Below are positions 1 to 10,515 of a stretch of DNA of 64,000 bases, piece after piece. Source of the stretch: Aplectana chamaeleonis (lineage: Eukaryota > Nematoda > Chromadorea > Rhabditida > Cosmocercidae); the NCBI GenBank assembly GCA_029168955.1, contig JAPDOI010000364.1:620001-684000 (forward strand), given 5' to 3'. Within the stretch, counting starts at the first letter, position 1. The number at the start of each line of letters is the position of its first letter. Position numbers and translations under genes: made by a program. The notes beneath the pieces were generated by a model, which made no database searches, was not told where the DNA came from, and was given only the letters and a program-made list of their open reading frames with translations.

Positions 1-328
1 CGCGAGCCTGGATTCCACTAAGTATATGACGCGGAAATCTCGCGAGCCGCAAAATTTCCGCGAAAAAAAACGCGAATTTGCCGAGAAGCCTGCTGCGGAG
101 ATACCGCGAAAATAAACCTGCATCCCAAATCAATGCAATGAGAGCACCCTTGTGCAGCAGCGGAGATGGCCCAGTCGATAGCGCAGCGGATCAGAAAGCG
201 ATAGATTCGTAATGGTTGATGGTTCGAATCTTTGTATACAGTGGAGAAATCACAGTAGACAGAATCCTGCCAGCGCCGCATTTTCGCCTGTTTGAGGCAG
301 TGGATTTCGGCAGAATCCAAGCAATGCC
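1..328. other. No gene seen; CGCGAA-rich unassigned sequence
   Basis: Low-information leading stretch. The first 120 bases are rich in CGCGAA/TTCGCG words, typical of decayed repeat DNA. The minus-strand ORF of 111 codons at 18-353 runs into the end of the next foldback element and shows no recognisable domain. A-box-like and B-box-like words occur near 166-220, but no tRNA folds. Confidence 0.4.
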
Positions 329-968
329 TTAAAGGCAGCATACACGCTCGCAAATATGGTCAAGATATCAGCATAAATAGGCCCACACGGCCCCTACCAT
401 GTCGTCAACGACGTTTGAAGCGCTGAAAACCATCCAGGATGACAGTATTTGACCATCCCTGTCACGCACGCCCGTATTTTCACACCCCTTCGAGTAACAG
501 AATGAAAAGTTAAACTTGAGAAAACATGTGATAATTGGGAGTAATAGCACTATCAAATGAGAGTGCACGAGAGAAACAGCTCGATTTACCTGGATATTAC
601 ATGTTTGTGCACTGATGAAATCCTCCATTTTCAAAAGCCGCCCAGAGTAGAGCGGCATTCTCGAAAAAGGATGAGAGTTTGAGGCTGTTTAGACAGGTAA
701 TATCCAGGTAAATCGAGCTGTTTCTCTCGTGCACTCCCATTTGATAGTGCTATCACTCCCAATTATCACATGTTTTCTCAAGTTTAACTTTTCATTCTGT
801 TACTCGAAGGGGTGTGAAAATACGGGCGTGCGTGACAGAGATAGTCAAATACTGTCATCCTGGATGGTTTTCAGCGCTTCAAACATCGTTGACGACATGA
901 TAGGGGCCGTCAGGGCCTATTTAAGTTGATATCTTGACCATGTTTGCGAGCGTGTATGCTGCCTTTAA
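329..968. mobile_element. TTAA-flanked foldback element, AGGCAGCATACACG ends
   Basis: The sequence opens TTAA then AGGCAGCATACACGCTCG and closes with the reverse complement followed by TTAA. The two halves are inverted copies of about 280-290 bp and differ at only scattered bases, with a short unpaired centre near 625-690. TTAA duplication is the hallmark of piggyBac-type insertion. The ends beginning AGGCA match the other TTAA elements listed here. Nematode genomes are known to carry palindromic TTAA families. No transposase is encoded; the short ORFs at 368-658 and 729-929 are mirror images of the arms. Confidence 0.85.
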
Positions 969-1193
969 TTTTACCGCGACACTGCTGTACTCTGTAGCTT
1001 CTGCTCTGGTCCGACACAGAGACGGCAGATTTCCGACAGGTTCTCACCACTGTATGAGGCTTATCTAATTCAAACCGACCTAAGTAGCCATATTTTCGGA
1101 ATAATCAAAATGTGACCGGCTCTCGCTCTCGGAAAATATGATTTCTCGGCTATTTCTCGGCAACATATCTCTTATACGCCCAAGGATCTGTTG

Positions 1194-1678
1194 TTAAAGG
1201 CAGCCTGCACGCTTAAAAATTATATCAAATTCATGGAGTGAATCGAAGTCTGAAGCTTTTATTATTGAGAGATTACAAAAGAATCCTAAAAAATAATTGA
1301 AATGAAGGTATAACGGTTCCTTCTGTATTGGTCTGGACGTGGACGAGTAACACGGCAATGGGTGAAATAGCGAAGCTGGCGACAAAGTGCTTGGGATAAC
1401 GACAGTAATACACTCGTACGGCCTTTACTGGAACGCTTACGCCCTCAGAAGCGTAACAAATGAGCCAAACGTAATCGACCATTGATCAATTGTAGCGAGA
1501 ACCGGAATCCGTATCGGTGGGCGGAGAAAGGATGAATTGGTGACTCAGTACGACTCAATTACGGTCATTTTAACTCATTTTTAACGCTTGCAACTTCGTG
1601 AGCGTTCTACTAGAGCCCGTACTTTCCCACTAACGTAGCTATCTCAACAATTTTTGTGAGCGTGTATACTGCCTTTAA
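1194..1678. mobile_element. TTAA-flanked element, AGGCAG ends (copy 2)
   Basis: The left end is TTAA followed by AGGCAGCCTGCACGCTT and the right end is GCGTGTATACTGCCT followed by TTAA. It is about 485 bp. It shares its ends with the 329-968 element, but the interior differs and is not a perfect foldback. Its right-hand TTAA (1675-1678) is also the left-hand TTAA of the next element. Confidence 0.75.
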
Positions 1679-2169
1679 AGGCAGTGTCCATGATAAAAAC
1701 CATGTCTGATCTTTTGGTGGAGATGGGCAGCTGCGGGGCCTAGCGCAACCCTAACGTTGAAGAAACTAAGAAAAATGAGCTCGGAACGGACTCCTACGGC
1801 GCCAAAGTTGGACACCCGTCAGCTCGTCACACCCCAGTTGCACTTTCCACGCCCACCGAAGTGAACAAATGAATGCTCGAGATTGTGAGATGAGCGATGG
1901 TTTCCTATCAATAGCCCCGTTTTTCCCATTCATTCCCAACTTCTCTCTTTACTCAGGTCAGCTCGCATACATCGGCTGCAAAAGACGGAAGTTACAAGCC
2001 TCGGACAACTCGTCCACCATGCTTCTTTAGCTCAGTTTTTGAGGGACCATAACTCCGTTCCTAGAAGGTCTTGTACGTTTCCAAAAACATCATTCGAATC
2101 AGCATGGGACCGTCTCCAAGATAGGCGGAAAAGCAGAAAAATGATTCTTGTCGCGAACACTGCCTTTAA
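1675..2169. mobile_element. TTAA-flanked element, AGGCAGTGTCC ends (copy 3)
   Basis: It starts TTAA, AGGCAGTGTCCATGATAAA and ends TCGCGAACACTGCCT, TTAA. It is 495 bp. The interior (for example CTCTCTTTACTCAGGTCAGC near 1945) recurs at 47114-47571 and, truncated, at 48896-49240, so this is a three-copy subfamily in the window. It abuts copy 2 and shares one TTAA with it. Confidence 0.8.
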
Positions 2170-2896
2170 GCAACGGGAGCACCCACTGAAAAATTTATAA
2201 CTATGAAAAATTGTGCTGAATTTCATTTTAACCAGCAACACACTGCAAAGCAGCTCAAATTCAGCGTTTGAGAGAAAAAATCACTTGTATTGCGCAATAC
2301 TGATATTTCAGTTCAGCATATGGCCCCGGTGAAGAGAGAAAAGTGGTATTTTAGAAAAAAAAATCGACGAGAAGAAGTATTGATAGCATATCGTCGGCAG
2401 CATTCCGCTCACACAGAGACGGGCTCATGACTACATAGATGTCTTCTTTCTTGTGCTTTAAGTAACAGAGATGGATCTGCTGTCACCTGCTCACTCATTA
2501 GCTGGAATTCTTAAAAAGCAGCAGTTTGCATAGACGACAAAAAAAGATTGTTCAGAAAGAAAATCCTCCGTAGATACTGATTCTGATTGTCAGAAGATAT
2601 GCATAGCTTTGCATAGATTGGGCTGCAGGAGAATCCTTTTCATGAGATATTTCAATTTGTCTCATAAAAGAGTCGGAATTCTAAAGCAAAACAGGAGGTT
2701 CTGTGAAGAAGAATTGGCTCCTCACCGATTGCTTGGTTGTTGCACATTTTGAAACAATCATCCTAATAAACATTCAGTGGTCAATTTCGACAAACAAGAA
2801 AGCTGTCTTTGAGATAAAGGTGTGTTCATGTTTTGGCACTTCAAAATTTGGGCAACATAAAGCTCTTTCCAAGTGGAATGGACGGGCCGTCGCGAT
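2170..2896. other. No gene or repeat recognised
   Basis: About 730 bp of unassigned sequence. The plus ORF at 2703-2978 (91 codons) opens shortly after an AGGAGG-like run, which has no meaning in a eukaryote, and runs into the following palindrome. I see no domain, splice pattern or repeat here. Confidence 0.4.
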
Positions 2897-3070
2897 ATAT
2901 AAACTCTGGTCCCGCCGTAGTGACCTGTTGATTTCGATCAATATCAGCAGCGGAGCGGTGGGCCTCGGTGAAATATAACTAGTGATAAGGAGGTTCCGAC
3001 GAAGAGGCCACCGCTCCGCGCTGTGATAATCGAAATCAACAGGTCATTACGGCGGGACCAGAGTTTATAT
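2897..3070. repeat. 174-bp palindrome with about 70-bp arms
   Basis: ATATAAACTCTGGTCCCGCC at 2897 is mirrored by its complement ending at 3070. The arms match for about 70 bp with a few mismatches, around a short centre holding CCACCGCTCCGC and its partner. A diverged half copy lies at 12676-12762 (CCGCTCCGCTGCTGGTGATA). It looks like a small foldback mobile element, but no clean target duplication was found. Confidence 0.75.
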
Positions 3071-3136
3071 GGTTTGCGTATCAAATTTGGTCAAGTTACT
3101 GGACCAGGCGCGATGATTGCAGCTGGCCGTGCGGCG

Positions 3137-3574
3137 TTAGGCTCCGTCCATACGTGGCGAGAGCGTGCGATTACGCAAAAGCAATGGTTATCGTGGGCAC
3201 ACGATTCTCTAGCCGCTCATAGGCGCTCCTTCTCGCGCGCCCTCGCCCGCTCGCTCTCGCGCGCTTACGCCAGCACCACAAAGCAATCAGCAAGTTTCAA
3301 GCTTACTACTCCATCAGTAAAGCAGCTAGCATTAAACCTGTAGCAAAACCACTGCCTTTGTTTTCCATAATCCCACCACGGAAGTCGAAAACCGTGGGAT
3401 ATCAGCAGCTGTTGCGCCGACTTGAGCGATTGATCACCCGATCAAACGTTTTCAATCGAATCAACACGGGGTAGGGGGTGTTTGCCTGTGTTAATTTGCA
3501 GGCAGCGTTGAGGAGCGTCGAGAGGCGCTCAATAGCGGGAACGCCCGCTCTCGCCACGTATGGACGCTGCCTTA
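3137..3574. mobile_element. TTA-flanked MITE, GGCTCCGTCCATACG ends (PIF/Harbinger-like)
   Basis: It is bounded by TTA on both sides (3137-3139 and 3572-3574). The left end is GGCTCCGTCCATACGTGGCG and the right end is CGCCACGTATGGACGCTGCC. A second copy lies at 11637-12068, including the shared interior with CTCGCCCGCTCGCTCTCGCG. Three-base TWA duplications with G-rich ends fit PIF/Harbinger elements. Its small ORFs are not shared as intact frames and are probably spurious. Confidence 0.75.
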
Positions 3575-3959
3575 GCGGCATCATCGGCCAATGGGGTTCA
3601 AATCGCGTACGGCGATCTACCGTCGTAGCTCCGTTCATGCGTCAGACTAAATCGAGTGCGAGAATGCTAGTGCCGCACGGCCGCAGCAAAATATCGCATC
3701 TCTCATTTTCCAGTTCAAAAAAGAACGCGAGAACTTATTCCCCAAACCCAATAGGGTTCAAATCAGCATGAAATGGATGATTGGATGGTAATGCTAACCA
3801 GTCAAAGCCATTCCTTGGATTTTTGCCCGAAGTTTTCATGGAGTATTTCTATGGAAGTCGCCTTTTGATGCTGCATATACAGATACCTCTTTTTGTATTC
3901 GGCGCTTTACATACATATAAATGGTAATCGATACAGCTCAACCGATTTGTCATATACGC
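3575..3959. other. No gene or repeat recognised
   Basis: About 385 bp between a MITE and a TCGGAT-rich repeat. No convincing coding signal or repeat family was seen. Confidence 0.35.
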
Positions 3960-4250
3960 TTGTTTTACAGTATACATTGGATCCGAATCAAAAAAATTCG
4001 GATACTCGGATTTCGGATAACTCAAAAATCAAAGGTCGCGGATATCCGACTCAAACGGATAGATTCAAAATAGCAAGATCGGATAATCCGAGTCAATCGG
4101 ATAGGGAGGCGAAACGGATAGTCGGATCTCGGATCAATCCGAAAATTGCGTTTTTTCGGTGATTCGGATTTTGGATCACTCGGATTTTGACCTTTTTTCG
4201 GTGAGTCGGAATCCGAGTATCCGAGTCGGATATCCGGTCGGATACAAGAT
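3960..4250 (+). repeat. TCGGAT-rich degenerate repeat, copy 1
   Basis: It begins near TACAGTATACATTGGATCCG and is packed with TCGGAT/ATCCGA words. The same start sequence appears in inverse orientation at about 6003-6034, closing a second TCGGAT-rich block at 5668-6034. The two blocks look like inverted copies of one repeat family, here without clear tandem order. Confidence 0.6.
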
Positions 4251-4570
4251 GGTATAATTCAAAAAGTTTATCGAAAATTGATAGTCTGGTGAAAATCCTC
4301 AAAAAAAGAGATTTTTCTACCTTACTATGATAAACGAACTCATTGATAATCATCTTTGTCGCGAAATATTTGCAAACCAAACAGATGTGATCACCTTTCA
4401 CAATCTCTTCAAAGTGAGAGTAATGTTAAAGCATTAGTCTAAAAGAGTATCAATCCTTCACATCGAATTCGTAAATACCCGTGAGTTACTGTCTAATCCA
4501 CTTGAAAAAGGATTGCCCGTTCGATCAATACACATGGTTTTTGGTAGGCAATCGAACCCTCAATGCGCCA

Positions 4571-4884
4571 TAAGGAGTATGGTATATTTTTGCGACACAC
4601 TGTCGCGTCGCTCTGCACAGCAACAGCGACCGCCGGTCGCGGAGCTTCTACCCTTTTAACCTGTCGCTATCGCAGTGTGTTGCAAGCTTCGGCCGCGACA
4701 GGAACAGTGGCAGCGACAGGATTCAGCCCATTCGCAGTATGTCGGCCCTCCGCGTCACGTCGCTGCGACAGACGCGCGATAATCGTGCCTACGACGACCG
4801 ATGCCGTTGATACCATGCAGGTTCCGCAGTGTTAGATTGCATGCCTGTCGGTCATGACAGCGGCAAACTATACCATACCCCTAA
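4571..4884. mobile_element. TAA-flanked MITE, GGGGTATGGTATA ends
   Basis: TAA (4571-4573) precedes GGAGTATGGTATA and TATACCATACCCC is followed by TAA (4882-4884). The element proper is about 308 bp. The subterminal region is full of GTCGC/GCGAC words. A second complete copy lies at 8193-8438 and rearranged halves at 7562-8036. The flanking TAA and G-rich ends fit PIF/Harbinger. No protein is encoded. Confidence 0.8.
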
Positions 4885-5660
4885 GAGCCTTTCAGAGTGG
4901 CGTCGCAGCAAAACTCGCTGTCGCGGTGACGGTGTGAGTGATGTGGGGTGAGGGGTGCTACGCAGCGCAAACTGTGCCGTGCGAGAGAGGCGACCGCGCT
5001 TTCAGAGTGCGCGAGCTAGCAGCGACGACAGCAACGTCGCGCGGTGGAAACGATTTGGACCATTTTTGTCTCTGCCGTCCCGCCTTAGTTTCTTTCTATT
5101 GTTGATGTTACTTTGTTACTACCTGTCCATAAACTCTCTATAAAAATAATTATTTCCCCTATTTCACTGTTTTCTCCAATCGATCAAACGGCGGCGAAGA
5201 GGTAAAGAGACGCAGAGACAGAAATATGATTCGGCGACCAGTCGTGGTCACGCCCACTTTCTCTCGCTCTGGAGAGCGACGTCACAAATTTCGCATCGAC
5301 GCCACTCTGAATGGCCCTATACTGCACAGACAACTCAAACCAAGAGAATCAATGCCAATTATGCGCAAAATCTGCGCTGATGATACGCAGAAAATGCGGC
5401 GTAAATTTTACGATGCGCGCGAATTGGATATCTGCAGTGTACAGACTATAAAAGGGCGAAATTCTCTTGGTTCCTACGCGTGCTGGTGCGGATCGGAGGT
5501 TAAAGACAGTGAGAGAGCGTAGGGGCATTACGGAGGCCGAGGCGCCTCGCGCACCGCTCGCGCCTCGAATGATGTGAATTTCGACGTTTTATAGAGGGTA
5601 ACTACGCACCTGTATGGCTACTGCAGAATGGAATGTCGAGTCGTGACATAAGATACGCTT
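4885..5660. other. No gene recognised; small inverted repeat and TATA-like box
   Basis: A 12-bp perfect inverted pair, AACCAAGAGAAT at 5338-5349 and its complement at 5461-5472, encloses 111 bp. TATAAAAGGGCG starts at 5447 inside it. The plus ORF at 5226-5522 (98 codons) spans the pair but shows no domain. This could be a tiny foldback element carrying a promoter-like box, or chance. Confidence 0.3.
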
Positions 5661-5667
5661 GTTTGAG

Positions 5668-6034
5668 TCACAGGACATGCCGAATCTACCAATATCCGAC
5701 TCATTATCCGATCCGAATCATGTCATTTTTCGGGTATTCGGTATCCGAATCATTATCCGAATCATGGCACATTTCGGTGATTCAGATTTTGAATCAAACG
5801 GATTTTGGCGTTTTTTCGGTGAATCGGATTTTGGATCATTCGGATTTTGACGTTCTTTCGGTGAATCGGATTCTGGATCATTCGGATTTTGACACTTTTT
5901 CGGTGATTCGGATTTTGGATCATTCGGATTTTGACGTTTTTTCGGTGAATCGGATTTTGAATCATGAAAATTTCGGTTCATTCGGATGGATATCCGAAAA
6001 TGAGTGAGTCGGATCCAATGTATATTTTACAGTA
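5668..6034 (-). repeat. TCGGAT-rich repeat with 42-bp tandem core, copy 2
   Basis: Between about 5765 and 5980 a 42-bp unit containing TTTTTCGGTGAATCGGAT and GGATCATTCGGATTTTGAC repeats about four to five times. Because 42 is a multiple of three, it opens frames on both strands (for example repeated ILDHSDFD on plus), which explains the ORFs at 5633-6007 and 5718-5981. The block closes with TGGATCCAATGTATA-type sequence inverse to the start of copy 1. This unit is unrelated to the GTGCAGGAC minisatellite despite the equal period. Confidence 0.75.
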
Positions 6035-6837
6035 CGCTAAGCACACCCTCAGGGTCTGGGATAACGGCGATATTTAAGAAACCCGAGTTCAAACTCGGTT
6101 CTCGGACCTCAGCATAGTACACTGCGTGTCATAAAGAGAGTACAACCCCTGAATTTGTCCGGCTCATGTTTGCTGAGCAGAATAGATCTTTTCATGAATA
6201 CTGCTGTGATCAGCATGTAAAATAACCCCCGCATACCTTTTCTGAGTTAGATCGAATGTTTGTGCACTTTTCTAGAATATTTTTTTTATTTTACGGCGCG
6301 TATCAACAAGATAGGACACCCCTGGGTTAAATCGGAATTCTCGTTCGATAAAATCTTGTGATCATAAATCTATTGGTATACTATTCACCAACATAACCAA
6401 CCTTTGCGAGTCGATGTTGGTCCATTTTTCGGTTATGGCCTGTTGGAGCGCAGACATCGAAAGATGTCGCCGGCCAATGACTCAGACCCGAGAAACCTAA
6501 ATATCCCAAAAATTCTTCATTCTGTTGGAATCAGGACTGTAGACTAGCCACTCTGGACCAGAGAGTTGTAGCTGAGCAAAGAAGCCGACCTAGGACCCGC
6601 TCACGTGAACTTTCTCGTTGTCTTGTTAGAAACTTCAACATTGTCACCCGAGAAGATGAGGAAATGAAAGTAAGTTTTACTGTGATATCCTCTGGCACTC
6701 ACTGGAGATCATCCTACTGCTGGCGATGCAATCTGTAGATGTCATTGACGGGCAAATGCTCTGACGGATTATGGGAGATCTACCTTCTCAGTTCTGACGG
6801 CTAATATGGACAGGACTCATTATACTTCGGACCGAAT

Positions 6838-7030
6838 TATATTATTCGAAAAATATTCGAATGACTTTTCGAATTTCGATTCATTCAAAATTCGAAATTC
6901 GAAAAGTGTGGTTTTCGAATGATATTCGAAATACGAATATTTCAAAAACAGGCTTCCGAAAAATATTTCGAATTCGCATGTTTTGTAGAGCATATTCGAA
7001 TTTTTTAACCTCGAATAATCGAAACGCACA
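6838..7030. repeat. TTCGAA-rich AT block, left
   Basis: A dense run of TTCGAA/ATTCGAAT words. A comparable block lies at 9410-9650 just inside the opposite arm of the 6118-10515 element. The ORFs here are compositional artefacts. Confidence 0.6.
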
Positions 7031-7479
7031 ACCAACATTTCATTTGAAGCTCTTTTTTTCTGATCACCCTTTGAAAGCACACTCTATCAAAGCACCAACT
7101 TGACCTATTTACCCCACGACCGATTCGGGGTTCTCGCGCACTTGCATCGCGTGAAATATCACCGTACTAGGTGCCCTTTCGGTGGAATAGACTGGCTTGA
7201 ACGGCCAGCCAATGCGGACCTTTTGCTCTCGTTTTCGCATTTATTATGTAGCTGTCAGGCAGATATGAACACTACCAGGATTTTAGCTTTCAAAACCCTC
7301 CGTTCCAGAGAAACAGTTACTTGAAGTACGAACGGGAGCGATTGAGCTTTTTAATCTACAATGACTACTCTAGAAACACTAGCTTGGAGTGGTCTCCGCG
7401 GCTATAGATAAATTACGATTTACGAATTAAGAGGAATTCGAAAACTTACGATTTCCGTAATCACAAAATTACGCACAAC

Positions 7480-7558
7480 CCTGCGCGGCGCAGCACGATC
7501 GATATTATAGGATCGCACTACGCCGCGCCTCTCGGTCGGCGGCGGGAGTATAAACGTT
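7480..7558. repeat. Half copy of the 12160-12295 element
   Basis: The words GCGGCGCAGCACGATCGATA and CGCCGCGCC match the right half of the TAA-flanked element at 12157-12298. The left end is lost. Confidence 0.5.
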
Positions 7559-7561
7559 GCC

Positions 7562-8036
7562 TAAGGTCAAAGGTATACAATGTCGCTGCCATGAGCGAGA
7601 GTCATGGCATTTAGAACAAATCGTGGCGGGACCAGCATCGGAGCAATGGCACTGGCCGTTGTAGGAACAGTTGTCGCGTGTCCGTCACAGCGACGTGTCG
7701 TGGAGGGCTGATATACTGAAAATGTGCCGATGCCTGTCGTTGCCACTGTCGCTGTCACCGTGCAGCGCACTGCGACAGCGACAGATTTAAGGAGCGAGAG
7801 GCGGTCGCTGTTGCTGTGCAGCGCACTGCCACAGTGACAGATTTAGGCCGGGATTAGATTTCCAGCGACGCGACGCAATGTTTACCATCAGTATCGACCG
7901 AAAATCTATATGCCTGATATGCACTGTCGCCGTCTTTGGTCGCTATAATTATGATCCCGGCCTTGACAGGTGGGAGGCGGTCGCTGTCGCTGTGCAGAGC
8001 GATGCGACCTAGTGTCGCAAAACTATATGATAGGCC
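7562..8036. mobile_element. Rearranged copies of the GTCGC-rich TAA MITE
   Basis: It starts TAA then GGTCAAAGGTATAC and carries subterminal GTCGCTGTCGCTGTGCAG words twice, at about 7800 and 7980. It resembles the complete elements at 4571-4884 and 8193-8438 in reverse order, but at least two partial copies are joined. The short ORFs (7567-7770 minus, 7854-8186 minus) lie across these joins and are not credible genes. Confidence 0.55.
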
Positions 8037-8042
8037 TAAGGG

Positions 8043-8192
8043 GTATAGTTGTACACGAACGAAAGTTTCGAAAAATTTTCGAAAGATTTTTCGAAATTTT
8101 TTTCGTTCGTTTTCGTTCGCTCGAAAAGATTTCGAACGAAAAATTTCGATTTTTGTTCGTTCGACATTTTTTTCGAAATTGTACAACTATAC
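8043..8192. mobile_element. 150-bp hairpin element, GTATAGTTGTACA ends
   Basis: A perfect 13-bp inverted end pair, GTATAGTTGTACA at 8043 and TGTACAACTATAC ending at 8192, encloses CGAACGAAA/TTTCGTTCG-rich sequence that can fold further. TAA occurs just outside each end (8037-8039, 8193-8195), the second being shared with the adjoining MITE. A small foldback insertion is likely. Confidence 0.65.
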
Positions 8193-8438
8193 TAAGGGGT
8201 ATGGTATTCTTTTGAGACACACGGTCGCGTCGCTCTGCACAGCGACAGCGACAGTGGTAGCGACAGGCTATGGCACATTTGCAGTATGTCAGCCCTGCGT
8301 GACCCGTCTCTGCGAAATACACGCGGCAACTGTTCCTACGACGGTCGTTGCAATTGCTCCGAGGCGGGTCCTGCCGCGATTTGCGTTAGATTGTATGCAT
8401 GCCGCTCATTAAAGCGACAAAGTATACCATACCCCTAA
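8193..8438. mobile_element. TAA-flanked MITE, GGGGTATGGTATT ends, copy 2
   Basis: TAA (8193-8195), GGGGTATGGTATTC, then GTCGCGTCGCTCTGCACAGC subterminal sequence, ending TATACCATACCCC, TAA (8436-8438). It is 240 bp between the duplications and has the same ends and subterminal words as 4571-4884. Confidence 0.8.
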
Positions 8439-8889
8439 CGCGCTTATCGTACCTTTGCTACCGCGTCGAATGCCACTCCTTAAGAAAAATTACAAAACGC
8501 GGCGGTGGCGGATTAAACGTTCTCGATTGTTTTTACCGCTATAGCGGCGTTTGCCGCGTTTTATTTTCTTGTTACCAGTTCCGATGGCGAATCGGTTTTG
8601 CTAGAATTATCATGTGGAAGGAAGCTAGATGCCAACTTCCGGCTAATTTTCTAGTAATCCAAAACACTGGCTTCATTGTAGCTCAAAAGCGGCATTTTCC
8701 GGGGCGGCAAAAGGGCGTAAGGGCGTAATGGTTTCAAGCTCGCGTTGCTACCCCTGCCCCCCACCTGAAGTCGAGCAAACTCGGCGGCAGCAAATTTGCT
8801 TAGGCCGCGCCGTAGAGTAGTAGTAGTAGTAGGTCTTGAGAGCGGTGCTAGGGTCTCGGCTGCGAGAAGGGGTTTTCCCGAAAAGATAT

Positions 8890-9216
8890 AGTGGTGGTCA
8901 AATCTCGCCTGAAGCCAAGTGTCTTGTGCTAGACGCGCGCGACGCGCTTGCGGAGACTATGAATAATCCAGCAGCGACGCTATGGCGGAGCGGATTGAAA
9001 TGGGCCCTAACTTAGCCGAGCAAGCGAAATCTGTACAGACGATCGCTATCATAGTAGCAGAAGATAGCATAATGATTAGTTATTATTAAACGGAATGAAA
9101 TTGAAGACGGATTAATAATGAAAATGACGAAAAAAATGTTACGGCTGCCGCCGCCATGGTGGAGCGGGCGTCACGCTCGTGCCGCGCTGGCGTCGAGTAG
9201 TATGAATAGCGCCTAA
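8890..9216. repeat. Dispersed repeat, GCGACGCTATGGCGGA family
   Basis: The segment with GACGCGCTTGC, GCAGCGACGCTATGGCGGA and ATGGTAGCAGA-like words, ending TATGAATAGCGCCTAA, is shared with 28215-28430. Related tails (TATGAATAGCGCC) occur at about 28960 and 29672. Its ends are not well defined here. Confidence 0.6.
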
Positions 9217-9409
9217 CATTCTGGTAGGCTCTCTTAACCATTTCTGACACAATCCAACCCCAGGGACAGGTTCTGCAGCCATTCTGATTAAAAATGGTTT
9301 GAGATTGAAAGTAACTGTAAGCGATGAGTATTTCTACAGTAATAGTCATAGTAAATGACAGCGCAAAACTGATTTTCAAAATCGAAGCTATCAATCGTGA
9401 ATTCAAGAA

Positions 9410-9655
9410 AATTTGTCCGAAAAATAGAAAAAAATAATCGAAAATTCGAAAATTTTCATTTTCAAATAAACTCGAAAAATTGGATTTCGAAAAATCAGCT
9501 TTTCAAATATATTCGAAAATCCGAAAAATACCATTTTCGACTTTATTCCAAAATTTGAAATTCGAAAAAAATGATTTTCGAATATATTCGAAAATTTGAA
9601 ATTCGAAAAAAATGATTCTCGAATATATTCGAAAATTCGAAAATTTTTACAGTTT
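9410..9655. repeat. TTCGAA-rich AT block, right
   Basis: AATATATTCGAAAATTYGAAATTCGAAAAA-type words repeat several times, with a rough period of 55-60 bp. It partners the left AT block inside the long-inverted-repeat element. Confidence 0.6.
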
Positions 9656-10515
9656 TGCCCAAGTATAGGACTCATCCTCAAATTCCTTTAGTAGCACTCC
9701 CAACCATCAGTCTTAACGAGATTCAAATTCTTCTCGTCAGAAGCCATCGCCAATACACAAATAGTCGAAGTCGATGTCCACTTTAGCCGTCGGAACTGCG
9801 GTCGTAGATCCCCCATTTTCTGTCAGAGCAGTTGCCCGCCATTGACGTCTACAGCTTGCGTTCGCCAGCAGTCGGGTGATCTCCAATGAGTACCAGATAA
9901 TATCATAGTAACACCTACTTTCATTTCCTCATGTTTTCGGGCGACAAAGTTACAGTTTCTAGCAAGACAACGAGAAAGTTCACGTGAGCAGGTCTAAGGT
10001 CGGCTTCTTTGCTCGGTAATAAGTATCTTGTTCAGAGTGGCTAGTCTACAGTCCTGGTTTCAGCAGAATAGAGAATCTCTGGGTTATGTTAGTCCGTCGG
10101 GTCTGAGCCGATGGCCGGCGATATCTCACGATTTCTGCGTTCCGACAGGCCATAACCGAAAAATGGACCAAAATCGACTCGCAAAGGTTGGTTAGCTTGG
10201 TCGAAAGTATACCACATTGGGCATTTGATGCGATAAAGGAGCAAGGAAGGCCGATCGGCAATTAGATTTGTGATCACCAAGTTTTATTAACGAGAATTCC
10301 GATTCAGCTCAGGGGTGTCCTTTCCTTTTGATACAAGCTGTAAAACAAGAATTTATTCTAGAAAAGTGCACAAACATTCGATCTAGCTCAGAAGAGGTAT
10401 ACGGGGGTCATTTCAAATCCTGATCACAGCAGTTTCAACGAAGAAGATCTATCCTGCTCAAAAACACGAGACCGGCAAATTCAAGCAGTGCCTTATCTTT
10501 ATAATACGCAGCGTA

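Larger units (their letters stand above)
6118..10515. mobile_element. 4.4-kb element with long inverted arms, TA-flanked
   Basis: The left arm (6118 to about 6835) and right arm (about 9655-10515) are inverted copies of roughly 700-860 bp. Shared landmarks include GTTATGGCC, TGCACTTTTCTAGAA, ACGTGAACTTTCTCGTTG and GAGCAGRATAGATCTT. The ends read TA-CACTGCGTG and CGCAGCG-TA. Just inside both arms lie TTCGAA-rich AT blocks (6838-7030, 9410-9650). The arms have clearly diverged, so this is not recent. The interior (7080-9400) holds smaller nested elements and no transposase frame, so it is an old, non-autonomous Tc1-like or other long-inverted-repeat element. Confidence 0.7.

Noticed and set aside
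160..222. tRNA-like A box (TGGCCCAGTCGA) and B box (GGTTCGAATC)
   Set aside because: The acceptor and T arms do not pair when laid out, so no cloverleaf forms. It could be a tRNA-derived SINE trace but there is no second copy to support it.
2693..2703. AGGAGG before ATG-like ORF at 2703
   Set aside because: Shine-Dalgarno logic does not apply; the window is eukaryotic and the ORF ends in a palindrome.
5718..6007. Repeat protein ORFs with ILDHSDFD or NPNDPKSDSPKK repeats
   Set aside because: They are readings of a short 42-bp TTCGGAT satellite on opposite strands; no start or flanking domain supports a protein.
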